Under the pieces are notes generated by a model, which worked only from the letters and a program-made list of their open reading frames with translations, made no database searches and was not told the DNA's origin. A program made the position numbers and the translations under genes. Shown in pieces: positions 30,472-42,065 of a DNA stretch of 64,000 bases (its first letter is position 1; every line of letters begins with the position of its first letter). Origin of the DNA: Gremmenia infestans (lineage: Eukaryota; Ascomycota; Leotiomycetes; Helotiales; Hamatocanthoscyphaceae); contig JAFEVB010000015.1 of the NCBI GenBank assembly GCA_032629725.1, forward strand, positions 992,001 to 1,056,000, given 5' to 3'.

Positions 30472-32341
30472 ATGAGGGCGATTTATGATACTAAGATGTT
30501 CTCGCATAAGAATTTGCCGCCGGGTGCCTCACCAATTGAGAAGTCACTATTGAAAGGCTTCGATACACGCGCATATCGTCTTTCTGGTGAAAGATTTGGG
30601 GGTTTTCAGAGGAGAGTAAAGCTTTGTCTAGCTATTGCGATACTATCTGTCTTCACGTTTTTACTTGTCGTAAGTCTATCCTGCATTTCTACTGGTGCTG
30701 TAAGCTCTTAGAAATGTTGTTAGAGTGCGTCCTGCCGTGGAGACATGAAGATGTCCAGATAGGGAGGGATATTTCCGTATAGCAGTCCCTAACGTTTTAA
30801 CAGCGATCAAAATACAACTATACCTTGGAGATCCATGCTGTGCCTTGGTCACAACCGCATAGCATCCACCAGTTCCAACAATGTTCTATCACCAACTTTC
30901 TTTCCACAGGGCTTCCATTTTTAAAATCGGCAGCCCCTCTCCCCGTTCAAGAATATGTACAACGCAGGAACAACATAGCCAAGGCCCTCGTCGCCGATAA
31001 TGTAGACGCTTTCATTGTTGAGCCGGGTTACACTTTCCAGTATTACGCCAATATTAGTCAGAAAGGTAGTGAACATTGCTCCAGCTCCCTTTGTATGCTT
31101 TCTAATAACCAGCCTAAAAAATAGACTGGGAAGTATGGGAGCCTGAAGAGCGCCCCTTTTTAATGGTCATCCGACCTACCACGAACTCGAAAACCGGGGA
31201 CATCGAGGCTTCAACTATTTTCCTAGCACCGAGCTTTGAAGTTGAGAGAGCCAGATTATTGGGTATGCCGTTCCAAGAAACCTTGACTTTCGTTCCCTGG
31301 GAAGAACATTGGAACCCTTATGATACGCTGCGAAACTCCTGGGAGGATGAATTTATTATCGGGGGAGACTTGACCGTCCAGAACATTGTGCCAAAAGTAA
31401 TGGTCGATGAAGAGATGAGAGACTTTATTCAAAGAGGGCTCAGTGCGAATGGATTCGATGTTGTTGGACTTGATGGGGAAGTTGAGAGAGTGAAACAAAC
31501 AAAATCGCCGAGGGAAATTGAAATTGTTAGGGCCGTTAATACTGGGACAGTAGTTGCGGTTCGAGCAATGAGGGATTGCATGTATCCTGGCTTGACAGAG
31601 AATGATGTGATGGATGTTCTGGATAATACCCTCAGGGCTGCTGGAATGGAGCCATTCTTTGATATTGTATTATTCGGTGAGCGGTTTTCTGGGATATGTT
31701 TGGCCGGTTCTCGTACTTGTGCTAACACTCTTCTAGATGAAAACGCTTCAAATCCTCATGGAGGGACAAATGGAATCAAAGTTCTCGAAAGAGAGACTTT
31801 CGTACTAATCGATGTCGGGTTAGCAACCCCCCCTTGAGTATGAATACAGAAACTGATGCACTACAGCGCTCACCTATATGGTTACTCGTCTGATATTTGC
31901 CGGACATTTTTTCCTCCTTTCTTTCCCAAGCCCACCAGCGACTCAGAGATTCAAGCGCTCTCTCCAGAAGTCCAAGAGAAACTCAAGGTCTGGGACATTG
32001 TTTTTGAAGCACAAACACAATCCATGCATGCACTAGTATCTGGCAACACGGCGGCAAGTGTTGATATTGCTGCAAGGAAAGTTATTAGTGATGGAGGCTA
32101 CGGCAATGCCTTCACGCACAGGGTAGGACATGGTATCGGCATCAAAGCCCACGAGAGTCCGTACTTGAACAAAGGGAACTTTAATGTGACGCTCCGAGCG
32201 GGTATGACGTTCACTTCTGAGCCAGGTATTTACCTGGTTGATAATTTTGGTGTCAGACATGAGGATATACTCCTTGTGAAAGAGGATGGCGAGCCCGAAA
32301 TTTTGACTGGACAGAGGGCGGTAGGCCCGTGGGATCCGTGA
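30472..32341 (+). CDS. Membrane-anchored M24B metallopeptidase (Xaa-Pro dipeptidase/aminopeptidase-like)
   Basis: Exons 30472-30669, 30804-31065, 31125-31676, 31737-31818 and 31867-32341 give 522 residues with consistent phases. The first exon has a single membrane segment (LCLAIAILSVFTFLLVVSL) after a basic stretch, so the enzyme is a type II membrane protein or is secreted through it. A creatinase-type N-domain (VQEYVQRRNNIAKALVADNV, VEPGYTFQYYANISQ) is followed by the pita-bread catalytic domain. The metal ligands are all present: Asp363 (LIDVG), Asp374 (GYSSDICRTF), His453 (VGHGIGIKAHE), Glu483 (TSEPGIYL) and Glu497 (GVRHEDILLV). The family removes or cleaves at X-Pro bonds using two divalent metals. 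Whether it acts as a prolidase or aminopeptidase P cannot be told. Intron 4 has donor GTTAGC. Confidence 0.92.
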
Positions 32342-34107
32342 GTTGGAACAGTCTCTTAATGCAGTCACCGTGAATGACTCTTTGAATCTTGTGTTTTGAT
32401 GCTGCTCCTTCACCCCACTTGCAGAAGTTAGGTCTATTTTTGACAAAGCTACGTGCCACCTCAACCCAGAATTGTTCGGGCCAATGACTAAAATATGCGA
32501 TATACGAACAAAGTATCATAATGTAAAAGATTGTGCCGCTTCCCTAAAACTGCGGCATGGGCTTGGCAGCTAATAAGCTCAACTCTTAGAGTGCATATGC
32601 AATACCGGTACCGTACAGTATCACCAGCGTTTTCAGACACTTTCTTCAGAGATGCGTAAGGTAGTTTCGAAACTTGTGACAAGGATAAAGCCCAAGGAAA
32701 TAATCGGGCTACTTTCAAACTAGTCTCCTACTCAAAAGTTGTAGATTGTCCAACGTTATAGTTATGTATTTACATCCTGATATTCTTGCATGTGGTTGAT
32801 ATAGAGTGTTTGAGATATGACAGTCAGAATATACGGTACCGGTATCGTGGGACTTATCACCAATCCAGAGAATGCGGACAGCACAGCTCAGCCCTAAGGA
32901 GTTTGAAACTTGAAACGTATACTAGCGTACTTACCGATTGCTCTCTCTGCCGGCGAAACCTCTACATGCACGAGTGAGTGGCTGTCTCGGCTTTGAGTAA
33001 GAGCTTTTGGTGCGAGCAGGCCAATGAGCTTCTCCGACTTCAATGTCCCATTTGAAGCGATTCGAATCATACCTCCAAGCGGTATACGAAATATGGGAGC
33101 GCTGAAGGATCTGGCATGGCGTTCCGCATTGCGCATCTCGTATACACTATTTAAGCACTTAAGTCCAAGAAACTCCAGGGATAAAATAAGCTCAGCTGAC
33201 ATGCACTCCGTAGGGCAAAGTTTCCTGGAAGACAAGGATGATTTATTTGTACATGCAAATAACTATGCAAGAGGTTATTGCATGATAATAGGTTTGAATA
33301 TATAAACATGCTAAAATATTAGCTGTAATAGAGCTCTTTGTCCCACGTAGACCCATGATGAACTAACCTCGATTCGGTTACATTCATACGATGCCATGAC
33401 TTTGAATCCTACTTTGGAGGCTTAGAATTGTAAAGAGTTATCTTTAGAATAGTTCTTTACTGCTCTACGTCAGAAGTCTTGCTAATATTTATATAGAATT
33501 GAAGTCAATTGAGAGTAGAGTCTTATAAATCCATTATATATGCCCTTCTCAGCAATTTCCAGAAAGATCAAGCCAATGCAAGTCAGAGGGTATCTAGAAA
33601 CTGTAGCGGGATAACTTGGTAAGATCTCAAAATGCGGAGAAAGATTTGGTCCGTGAAGTGTCAGCGTATATGAAGGCACTACCTACCCCACGGCTTCCGC
33701 AAGTTAGAAAGAGTTTCAAATATGATAGCGAGTTTCGAGAAAAATCAATCATAATCATTGCTTACACTTCGTAGTACAAGGCCTAACAAGCTCCATTACT
33801 ATGAAGAAAAAATATGAAACAAGTCATCACAGGTAGGAAATGTGTTTGTTTAGAGATTGCTTCGCCTTCCGCTAGACACTACCTAGGTAATTACCGCTGT
33901 CCGCCGTATAACTGGGGAGCATTGAGCCACCCGCAGCGCTCCGCCTATATCCCGTCCCTTAGGTCAAAACATCCCGGTGACCCAATTCGCTCATTCTGGC
34001 TCTATTTTGGTCTGACCAGAGGATATTAAAATGACATTCCTTCTTGGTTATATGAATTCCGCTTCGTCCATTTATTCTTTGGGGATGGTTTAAGGTATGT
34101 CTCAAAA
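32342..34107. other. Intergenic, nothing recognised
   Basis: Frames at 32894-33235 (minus) and 33024-33305 (plus) overlap each other and carry no domain. The stretch 33290-33560 is AT-rich. No RNA gene seen. Confidence 0.45.
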
Positions 34108-34500
34108 ATGTCCAAAGAGGTTGTTGTTTCGGGTGCGATCATCCTTGGATTTCTGATCAATATCGCTTTCGTTGCCCACCCAAATACTACTAGCTACACC
34201 ATAGCGTTCATTATAAGTCTGGTCGGCCTTTCGCCCTTTGCGGTCTGGTGGCGATATCATGCGACAAAGAGAGCGTTGAGAGAAGCTGGGGCTGTGGAAG
34301 AGGACGAAGAGATTCCGCTGCGCTCATTGAGCGTCGGACAGCTTTTGGGTCTTAACAGCGCTACGACGCTCGATCTTGATGCTGAGCAGGGGATGGGCTG
34401 GAAAGCTATACCATCGGACGATGCTTCTGGAAGCGCTGGCATAGAAGGAAGTGGGGACACGCTCCAAGACTTACCTGGTCAACCAGAATTGGAATCATGA
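34108..34500 (+). CDS. Small two-pass membrane protein, unknown function
   Basis: A single exon of 130 residues starting at the ATG at 34108 (context CAAAAATGTC). Two hydrophobic segments are seen: VVVSGAIILGFLINIAFVA (about 5-23) and YTIAFIISLVGLSPFAVWW (about 30-49), then a basic turn (RYHATKRALREAG) and an acidic, disordered tail (VEEDEEIPLRSLSVGQLLGL). The positive-inside pattern puts the tail in the cytosol. Small fungal membrane proteins with this plan are widespread and uncharacterised. No partner gene is obvious. Confidence 0.6.
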   Translation: MSKEVVVSGAIILGFLINIAFVAHPNTTSYTIAFIISLVGLSPFAVWWRYHATKRALREAGAVEEDEEIPLRSLSVGQLLGLNSATTLDLDAEQGMGWKAIPSDDASGSAGIEGSGDTLQDLPGQPELES

Positions 34501-36403
34501 AAACATCTTGGTGGTAAATGATAAAGGTGAGATCCCAGTTGCCAAAGCAAGAACAACTTTACTCACTGCTCACATAGTTCGCACACTCTAAGACATGACA
34601 ACCAAGTCATGATAGTTGTGATACTGGCCCTCAACATCAAAAGTGATTGACACTATCCATGAATCCTTACCAGATCGACATACCGATACCCACCAGTAAA
34701 GAGACTGTAACTACAGCAGTCCTCTCAAAGTCGTCTCAAGACATCGATGAGAGGTGTTTAGCATGGATTCGGTCGTTTCTTTTCCCTTCAAGAGAGCTTT
34801 TGGCTAGTATGGAACATTTTGGAATATTCTGACCAGAGAGCTGCTCTGGAGTTCAGGAGTTCAGGAGTTCAGGAGTTGCGAAGTTGCGAAGTTCGGTCTT
34901 TTGAGTGGGGTTAACAGACTCACCTGCGCTGGTTCGATTAAGAGTATGAAAGCCTCAGGCGCCAGAAGGAAGCGTCTCTTATTACCGCCTCGACATGCTC
35001 TCCTCGAGGCTTGATCTTTCGTGTTTTTGATTGTCCCAGCCAAGATGTATGAACTAGGGACTCGAACTTGATGTAGGAGCCGAAGGATGAATCAGGAACT
35101 TTGCCTTTCTGTGTTCCAGGAGTTGCATTCCGCGTTCGCAGATGAGAATTTTTTGCTAAGATAACAAATAAATATGAATAAAATTGCAACTTTGCTCTAA
35201 CTAAGAATAGGTCGCGACTGAAATGATGATGTATTCGCGACTGGGAATTTACTGCCCTGATTACTCGGGGGTAAAAGTGTCAAACCCAATGTCCCTAACT
35301 ACTCTAATGTGGCGCATCAATTTGAACTTGTCCGGTGATAGGTAAACCGTAATTCGACTTGCTCCATTGTTCGTATAAGTTTTCGCACTTGGAGTCTACT
35401 AGTCGTACGATTGGCCTGGCCGACTTCCAGGAAACTTGAGGAAGGTTTACAAACCTTATTAATAGGGGGTCGAAGAAAAGAGGCACAGCAAGAGTCTCTT
35501 GCATAGGGCATCTCACAAGGCTTTTTACTTCATCGACCTGCGCCAACGCCAAGGCTGACATACCGATTTGGTAATATGAGGCCACGGGGAAGGGTCAATG
35601 GCTGTGATAGAATCTCGCTTTGCGCTGACATTTTCATACTGCGTTACCCAAAAGAATCAAAGGAAACGAACGTATTAGAAAAAACATTCCACAAGACAAT
35701 CATGTTGATATAAAATATACCAGCCTCATAACACTTGTAGGAGAACCGGTATCCACCGTGGCACACGCAGGTAAGGAAACAAAAGACGCCTGCCTTATTG
35801 TAAAAGGCTAAGAGTTATCTGTGAACTAGTTCCAGCGCTGGGATGTGCTACATTGAGCATATGACCACGGCGGCTGTTAGATGGTTGTTGAGCGAAGGAT
35901 CCTGCATCTGTTGTCGCGAGGAAACCAACTTCTCCGAGGGTTGGGTCACGTGAATACTCCTCACACCTATACTAGAAACTTAATTTAATCGGAAGGATTC
36001 GTTGCTCCCCCTTTAAGCTGAAAACAGAGACATATGTTCATTTCTCTTGATGGAGAACAATTTTGTCTCAAATAAGGGTAAAGCGCTCTTCGTTATCACG
36101 TGCGGACAATCTAAGTCTTACAACTTCATTTGTCTAACAAGAAGATTCCTCTCCATTTCATTTCAATCTATCGGCAATTCGAGGATATGGAAGAAGTAAA
36201 CACCCATTCCAACATGCACAGTTGCACAGAGCACCTTTCCCCCGGCAAAACATGCCCACATTTACCTGAAAGCTACCTGAAGGCTGCCTAAAAAGTTGTT
36301 TTTGCCGCAATTGAATTTCTTCGTGTCCAAATACAAGCATAACACCATCTTTTTCATCTTCTCATAGACCAAGTTGGTCTCAGATAGCCCATTAGTTGAC
36401 AAC
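34501..36403. other. Intergenic, one minisatellite, no gene recognised
   Basis: Short frames (34938-35189 and 35304-35585, minus) show no domain. An 8-base minisatellite is at 34850-34897. Bases around 36350-36403 form the leader of the amidase gene. The word GGGACTCGAACTTG at 35056-35069 resembles a tRNA B box but no cloverleaf could be built. Confidence 0.45.
34850..34897 (+). repeat. 8-base minisatellite, six units
   Basis: Units in order: AGTTCAGG three times, AGTTGCGA twice, AGTTCGGT once. The last three units have drifted from the first type in a way that suggests two rounds of duplication. Confidence 0.85.
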
Positions 36404-37642
36404 ATGACACCCGTTACACCCCAAAATGAGCCGATCCCAACATACCGTATCGATCTCTCACTCGCACCCTCCGAGCGCTACAAATCCATGGGTACAGATT
36501 TGGCACCCAAGATGCGGGCCATTACACCCCTCTTTGACGAGGTTCTTTCCAGGTTCATTGCCTCGCGATATCTGAGACTCTTCGTTGAATTTTTAGCTTC
36601 CATTTTCCTTCGACGTGTATATTCTTCTGAAGAAACGGCCGAGTTGAACGGGATCTCGAGAGCGAGTGGCGTGCCCCTTTATATTCTCGTGGCTTTGAAT
36701 GTGCTGCTCGATAGCTTGCTTGGGTGTACAAGCGGTGGTGCTTTGGTCAGGGGTGGTAAGAAGAGAACGCGTGGAGGACCAGAAAATGGCAGGATGATGC
36801 ATTTTCGCACGTTGGACCGGGATATGGAGGGGTTGAGGAGTGTCATTGTTGTGTTGGAATTCGTCAAATCTGAATCTATAAACCCGGATGAAGTGATTGC
36901 ACGAACGATTACCTACGCTGGCTTTGTAGGTGTCTTGACTGGAGTCAGGTGAGCAGTCAATCCTCTCCCCCTTTCTTTCACGTGCTTATGTGACATTAGA
37001 AAGGATTTATCCCTGTCGTTGAACTTTCGTCCGAATCACGACTGCCCAACTCGTTCTCTTCGAATCCATCAACTTCTTGTCTTGTTCGGTTTCCGTCCCT
37101 CAATTGCCTCGATTTTCCGCTCTACTATTCTTCCAAGCTCGACGGGACATGGCATTCCACCTCTTAGCGACTCAACACTGCATCTCTCCAGTCAGCGCAC
37201 AGCGCCGTGCTATATGATCCTCTGTGATGGAATGAGGACAACAGTTATCGAAAAGGATATCCTGGATGCCAAGATCAGAACCTCATCCACGTTCGTCATT
37301 CAAACAAATCACGACACTAGCCAGCACGGCGATATTCCGGTAAAAGACCTAGAGGAATGGATTGAGGAAAGTGAAGAGCGAATGGGTTGTGTACAGAAAA
37401 AGTGGAATGCCTTGCAGCGACGGCATGAGAGGAAGCAGGCTGAAGGTAAGACGGGCGAGGATGAGCAACCCATGGTCAGAGAAGAGACGCTGAAGGGCTG
37501 GGTAAGGGCATATCCAATCATGAATGAATGTTCGCACTTTGGCGCTATCATGGCGCCTGAGACTGGGACGATTCGGTTTGTAGAGCGAGGATCGGAGAAA
37601 TACTTCGAGGAGAGCGGAGAGAGTGAAGAGTGTATATCCTAA
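36404..37642 (+). CDS. Acid-ceramidase-like N-terminal nucleophile amidase
   Basis: Exons 36404-36948 and 37000-37642 give 395 residues (GTC AG|A AAG, intron donor GTGAGC). The N-terminal part has a helical alpha-subunit-like segment (SERYKSMGTDLAPKMRAITP, LFDEVLSRF), then GISRASGVPLYILVALNVLL, and the candidate nucleophile Cys108 in SLLGCTSGG, where the acid ceramidase/NAAA family self-cleaves just before the Cys. Family residues follow: FRTLDRDMEGLR, TYAGFVGVLTGVR and LSLSLNFRPNHD. The family hydrolyses ceramides or N-acylethanolamines. No signal peptide is visible at the chosen start, unlike lysosomal animal enzymes, so cytosolic location or a missed upstream exon is possible. The segment after Cys108 (KKRTRGGPENG) is an unusual basic insertion. 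Confidence 0.85.
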
Positions 37643-37984
37643 AACAAGAATCTCTTTTGGAAATTAAATAATCAATTCGATTCCCCACATGAATACGAAC
37701 AAATATTGTCCGGCAACATCTCTTAGTTCAATGTCCATGTCCATTCTCAGTATCTTAACTTCTTGGACATGACAAGTGGGCGAGATAATAGTAATTTAAA
37801 AGTGGCAGAATATATACTACTTATACGAAACTCCCTTCCGCCATAATTTGCAACCGCCTCCATCTCACAACGCCAAAAGCATATCTACCACCTCCTACAA
37901 ACACCCCGACAATGCTCCCTCTAAACCCAATACTCCAATCCTATACCCGCCGCATGCTTATTCATTCTCGAATGCTAAACTTAC
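37643..37984. other. Short convergent intergenic spacer
   Basis: 3' flanks of two convergent genes. Nothing else seen. Confidence 0.5.
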
Positions 37985-39256
37985 CTACACGTTTTGACAA
38001 ATATTGCTAACACAAGGATACGGATCGCAACACCCATTATCGTCCCCACAGCCCATTCCCGGTCTTCCTCCCCACGCGCAGCGTGCCGCATCACCTGCGG
38101 CAGCCGAAGCAGTAGTAGTGCTACTCATGGCACCCTTGCAGTAGCCGTTGATGCATTGCCAGGAGCTGTTGCACGGTGTTGAGGGGAGGACGCAGTCCCA
38201 GACGTAGCAGCCCCTGCTTGTAATTAGTACGGAGAGGAGAGGCTATGCTTGGATGTGGGGCTATGGGGAGAGGGCTGGGCTTGGATAGGCTTACCAGTTG
38301 CAGGTGTTGCTTTGGAGGGTAGTTACTGGGACTTGCGTGGCTGTGCTTGTTGGGGACTGTGGCATTAGTGTTGGTGTAGGTGTTGATGGAGTTGGAGTTG
38401 GCGATGCTGCAGAGGATGAAGAGGATATCGATGATGGCAATGAGGTTGAGGATAATGTGGGCGAAGATACTGTTGGGACATTGGATATGAATGAGGGCTG
38501 AGTTGCAGCCGTTGTGGTTGTAGTACTAGCCACTGGTGAGCTGCTTATGCTACGTTGAGATCCATTGCTTGTACTCGTTGTGGTGACCGAGGTCGAGGTT
38601 TGATCAGATGAAATTGGTGTGCTATCCGTTGAAGATGAACTTCTTGTTTCGATTGCCGAGTTTGCTGAAATATCCTTTGCTGAAAGCGAAGACTTTGAAG
38701 TAACAGGAAAGACGTGTGAGGCGTAAAGGGCAGAGACCAAAGGAACCATAACAATGCAGAGAATTACAAATGTAAGAACACTGATACGTAAGACTCTCTT
38801 ATTGCTGAAGGGCCGAAAACGCAGGTATTGGCGAAAGTGTTCATATTGCGTAGCTACCAACTTTCCAGACGCTTCCGGGGTAATCTTCTCGAAAGATCTC
38901 GATCTAATAGGTGGTGGGCATGCCCCAGGAAATGTACGATGTGGGTTGGCTCTGTCTATATCGAGAGACGCAGCACGCGTGCAAGGTGCAGAATAATCGT
39001 CCGCAGTATCGCCAAAGGCCGATTCTAGACCGGAGAACCTGAAGTGTTTGAGGAAGAAGAATGCCTGCTTTATATTGGTACGGCTGTTCTGCACTGTTCT
39101 GATGCCTCCCGCTGCTGAAATGATTGCTGCTTCGTCAGTGGCAGATGCGCCTGCTATTTGCTGGGTTCCGTTGTGCTGTCCCTCTTTGGACGTATCGTCG
39201 AGATCGCGGCTGTGTGCGAGGCTTTCTGTGGGTGAAGGGGCTTCAGGGGCTTCCAT
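37985..39256 (-). CDS. Single-pass membrane protein with Ser/Thr stalk and Cys-rich C-terminal domain
   Basis: Exons 39256-38295 and 38213-37985 give 396 residues; the intron has donor GTAAGC and ends CTAATTACAAGCAG. The N-terminal 165 residues are polar, then one membrane segment (VLRISVLTFVILCIVMVPLV) and about 130 residues of almost pure Ser/Thr/Pro (TSVTTTSTSNGSQRSISSSP, PTPTPSTPTPTLMPQSP), fit for O-mannosylation. The end is a Cys-rich module with Cys in CNWGCYVWDCVLPSTPCNSS, WQCINGYCKG, ARCAWG, GMGCGDDNGCCDPYPCV and NICQ: 14 cysteines in about 80 residues. A wall-spanning stalk that presents a disulfide-rich head is the plan of fungal surface sensors and adhesins, but the order (membrane segment in the middle, head at the C-terminus) differs from WSC sensors. 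Function unknown. Confidence 0.8.
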
Positions 39257-40314
39257 TACAACAATCTGTCGGTGGCATTTGACTAAATAGAGTTCTTGGA
39301 CTAAGTGACAGTAGACTGAATGTCACAAATTTTGAGACAGATTCACGCTCCAAGATGAACGTAGGCAAATATAGACTCCCCGGAAAGTACGTCGAGTCCA
39401 CCAAAAGTATAGGGGTGCAGCCGCTCAAGACCCATATGAAAAAAGTAGTGTCGAGAGCCTCATCTGCACATGCTGAAGGAATGGGGTTCGTTACGGTCAT
39501 CGGACTTGAGCGAAATCAAAAGGTTAATTATGGAGGATGCTGGACACCCATGCGGGGTAACGTTCAGAGCTCAGGATAAAACCCTGAGGCTAATAAGGCT
39601 TCATTTCTGGGGGTGTAACCTGCCGGATGGTGTGTTGTGGAGGAGGCCAGTACAATTATTCTTCATCAAGGCAGTGCTCACAACCTTTGAGACTGTCTTT
39701 AGATGCTTTCACGGGATGCCCGCACGTTGAAACGAGGCAATTCCCCTCCGATCTCATAGTTGCTACCCAATATCTATTTCATGATGCCTAGAAGTATATA
39801 GAATGAGGCACTCAAGTAGCTCTGGGACAGGTAAAACCTTGTTGTTCTTAAATCCTGTGCATCCTGTGCCTTTCAAGGTAGGCTGGACAAGCCCAGATGC
39901 ATCTAATGCGGTTGTATGCCAAGAGGTGTAGTCTTGTAGAGTTTTGAGGAACGAGAGCAAAAAAGAAAAAAATAGGGGTGGGAGGGGGAGTCACAAATTT
40001 CCCCATCCGCGCGCAGTATACTAAGCCCAAGGTGGAAAACAATAACGTGAGGCAGAAAGATGCGACGGCCAGGCTATCAGCCTAACAGTGATGGCCAATA
40101 AATAGCAATCAACGTATGCAGTGCGACCCAGATAATCACAATTCAGTAAGCTCAGTATGCCTGCCTGAAATGATAGCAGGAAAATATTCCATTCGCCAAT
40201 TTTGCTCAAGGAACCGATCGGGATGCGTGAAATACCAACTTCATATCATTCCTTCGCACCCCTACGCTGAGACGGTGGCAACATACTGGAAGGATCTGAT
40301 CACCAGCCTTCAGA
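39257..40314. other. Intergenic, divergent promoters, nothing recognised
   Basis: Lies between two divergent genes. Short frames (for example 39355-39579 plus) have no domain. Confidence 0.45.
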
Positions 40315-41373
40315 ATGTCTGGGATTGAGGCGATTGGGGTCCTTGCCTCCATCGGCCAGCTCCTCGAATTTGGCCTGAAGATTACCTCTCTAATCAACGA
40401 TGTATATATTCGGGTCAAGGATGCACCGGAGAAAGTACTTCTTCACACTGCTCATATTAAACAACTAGTCGAAACAGCGTGTTTGATACAAGAAGAATCA
40501 GAGCTCCAGAACCCCATTGTGCACAGTCACGTACGAGCGACTCTCGAGGAGGGGCAAAAACTCCAACGCATTCTTGAGCGGATGGTTGCGGACTACACGA
40601 AAGGCTCGGGAAAGAAGAGACTCTGGAAAACTTTAGTAGGCCGTGAAGAAAGACACATGATAGCGAGCTTTGACAGATTGGAGAAAGAGAAGAGCGCACT
40701 TATTCTTTGCATCAGCTTAACACACACCGAAACTTTGGGAATCATTCGTGATAGTGTTGGGGAATTGATTCCTAGAATCAACTCGATGGATCAAGGTGTC
40801 AATGCAATCAATCGAAGATTTCGACGAGCAAATAAATATCGGTCTCATGGTGTAAGTGTGGATAAATGATGTTTCGGTCCGTTGCAATAGCTGACCTACT
40901 AGACGAAGAACGCTCTACTGCAGGAAGAACGTCGATTTGATTGCTTTACAGACGCAGAGGAGGGCAATGGATCGCTAGTAGTGAGAAAAACATCGCACGG
41001 TATATTGAGAACCTAAAGTATAGGAATTCGGCTGATATTGATCCAAGATAACGCTGCAAGAAAAGGCTCACGAAAGGATGTAGTACCGCCTGCGGAATCA
41101 AGGGGAGTCGTAATAAATCCAGTGTCGAGAGGTGACGCGACAATTCTATGCGGAGACTTCCAGACCGGTGCAACAAGAAATCTTCTTGTGAAAGATTCGG
41201 AGAGCAAGGACGATTCTCTCATGGTTGGAGGCCATTGGGGTGGTTCTGGAAATCATAAAAATGTAGCTCCTCGGGCTTCTGGGCGCTCGCTCATGGTCCT
41301 CGGAAATGTTGGAACTTCCTCAACAGTAGATGATATCTACAATACGCTACAGCAAAGAGACAGGCGATCTTAA
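40315..41373 (+). CDS. SesA/NACHT_N-type domain protein with C-terminal Gly-rich pseudo-repeats
   Basis: Exons 40315-40851, 40903-40999 and 41048-41373 give 319 residues (introns GTAAGT..CTGACCTACTAG and GTATAT..CCAAG, both about 50 nt). Residues 1-150 match the helical N-terminal domain found in front of fungal NACHT/NB-ARC NLR proteins: MSGIEAIGVLASIGQLLEFG, LKITSLINDVYIRVKDAPEK, then EKEKSALILCISLTHTETLG. No nucleotide-binding domain follows. The C-terminus holds three spaced copies of a pattern: DATILCGDFQTGATRN (241-256), DSLMVGGHWGGSGNHKN (267-283) and RSLMVLGNVGTSSTVDD (291-307). The shared core is hydrophobic-hydrophobic-x-Gly-polar-aromatic/Val, the kind of arrangement seen in beta-solenoid amyloid signalling motifs of fungal cell-death partners. 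That role is an inference. If the first intron is retained, the protein stops after 184 residues (VSVDK end). Confidence 0.75.
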
Positions 41374-42065
41374 CTAGTCGAGCTGACTTGAAGGTGATGT
41401 CTGCTTGGCATAAACGAAAACAAGTAGCTGATTAATGAAGGGAAGAAAATTTGTTCGGGTACTTTTTGACTGCTCATTCCGCCGCTCCTTAGTTTTGTGA
41501 CTCGAAAAGGATGTCTTCAACGATAAAGCATCAGATTACCGTCCTAGTGCCCACTTGAGCTATCCGCTAATATGGTCATGTCCACGGATTAATGTTATAC
41601 GGATGCATCGAAAGTTCCATCAATGTTGTACTGTAGGTTTGCGACGTGGCGCGTCGCGTCGGAAACATCACAACACGAGCTAAGCCGCTCCTTCCTAAAA
41701 GATGCCCCTATCCTAGCCCCTTTTGCACGCATGTAGAGTGCTGCCGCAATCACCCCCAGTAGCTCCACTCCACCAGAGCCATTTTCGCATCACCCTGAAC
41801 CCCTCTTCGCCCCCTTTTGCACCCGAGAATGAAAGTTGGGGAAATAGAACGACATCTCTAGCCCAATGAACTTTACCCGCAAAAGCTATCTTGAGTCATG
41901 ATTTCCATACCATCCGTTTCGGTATACACAAAGGTCGCAATGCTTTATCTTCTACGCTTGTGAAACATAAAAGTCACGTAGAGATGTCAGTCAACAGGCT
42001 AATTCTCTCTATCAGATTCTATACACTCTACACTCACCCACATCCCGCATCTAAAAAGCCCTCCC
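41374..42065. other. Convergent intergenic region, nothing recognised
   Basis: 3' flanks only. A pyrimidine-rich block at 41700-41830 has no coding potential. Confidence 0.45.

Noticed and set aside
35050..35075. tRNA B-box-like word GGGACTCGAACTTG
   Set aside because: No matching A box and no acceptor stem could be found at the right distance on the minus strand.
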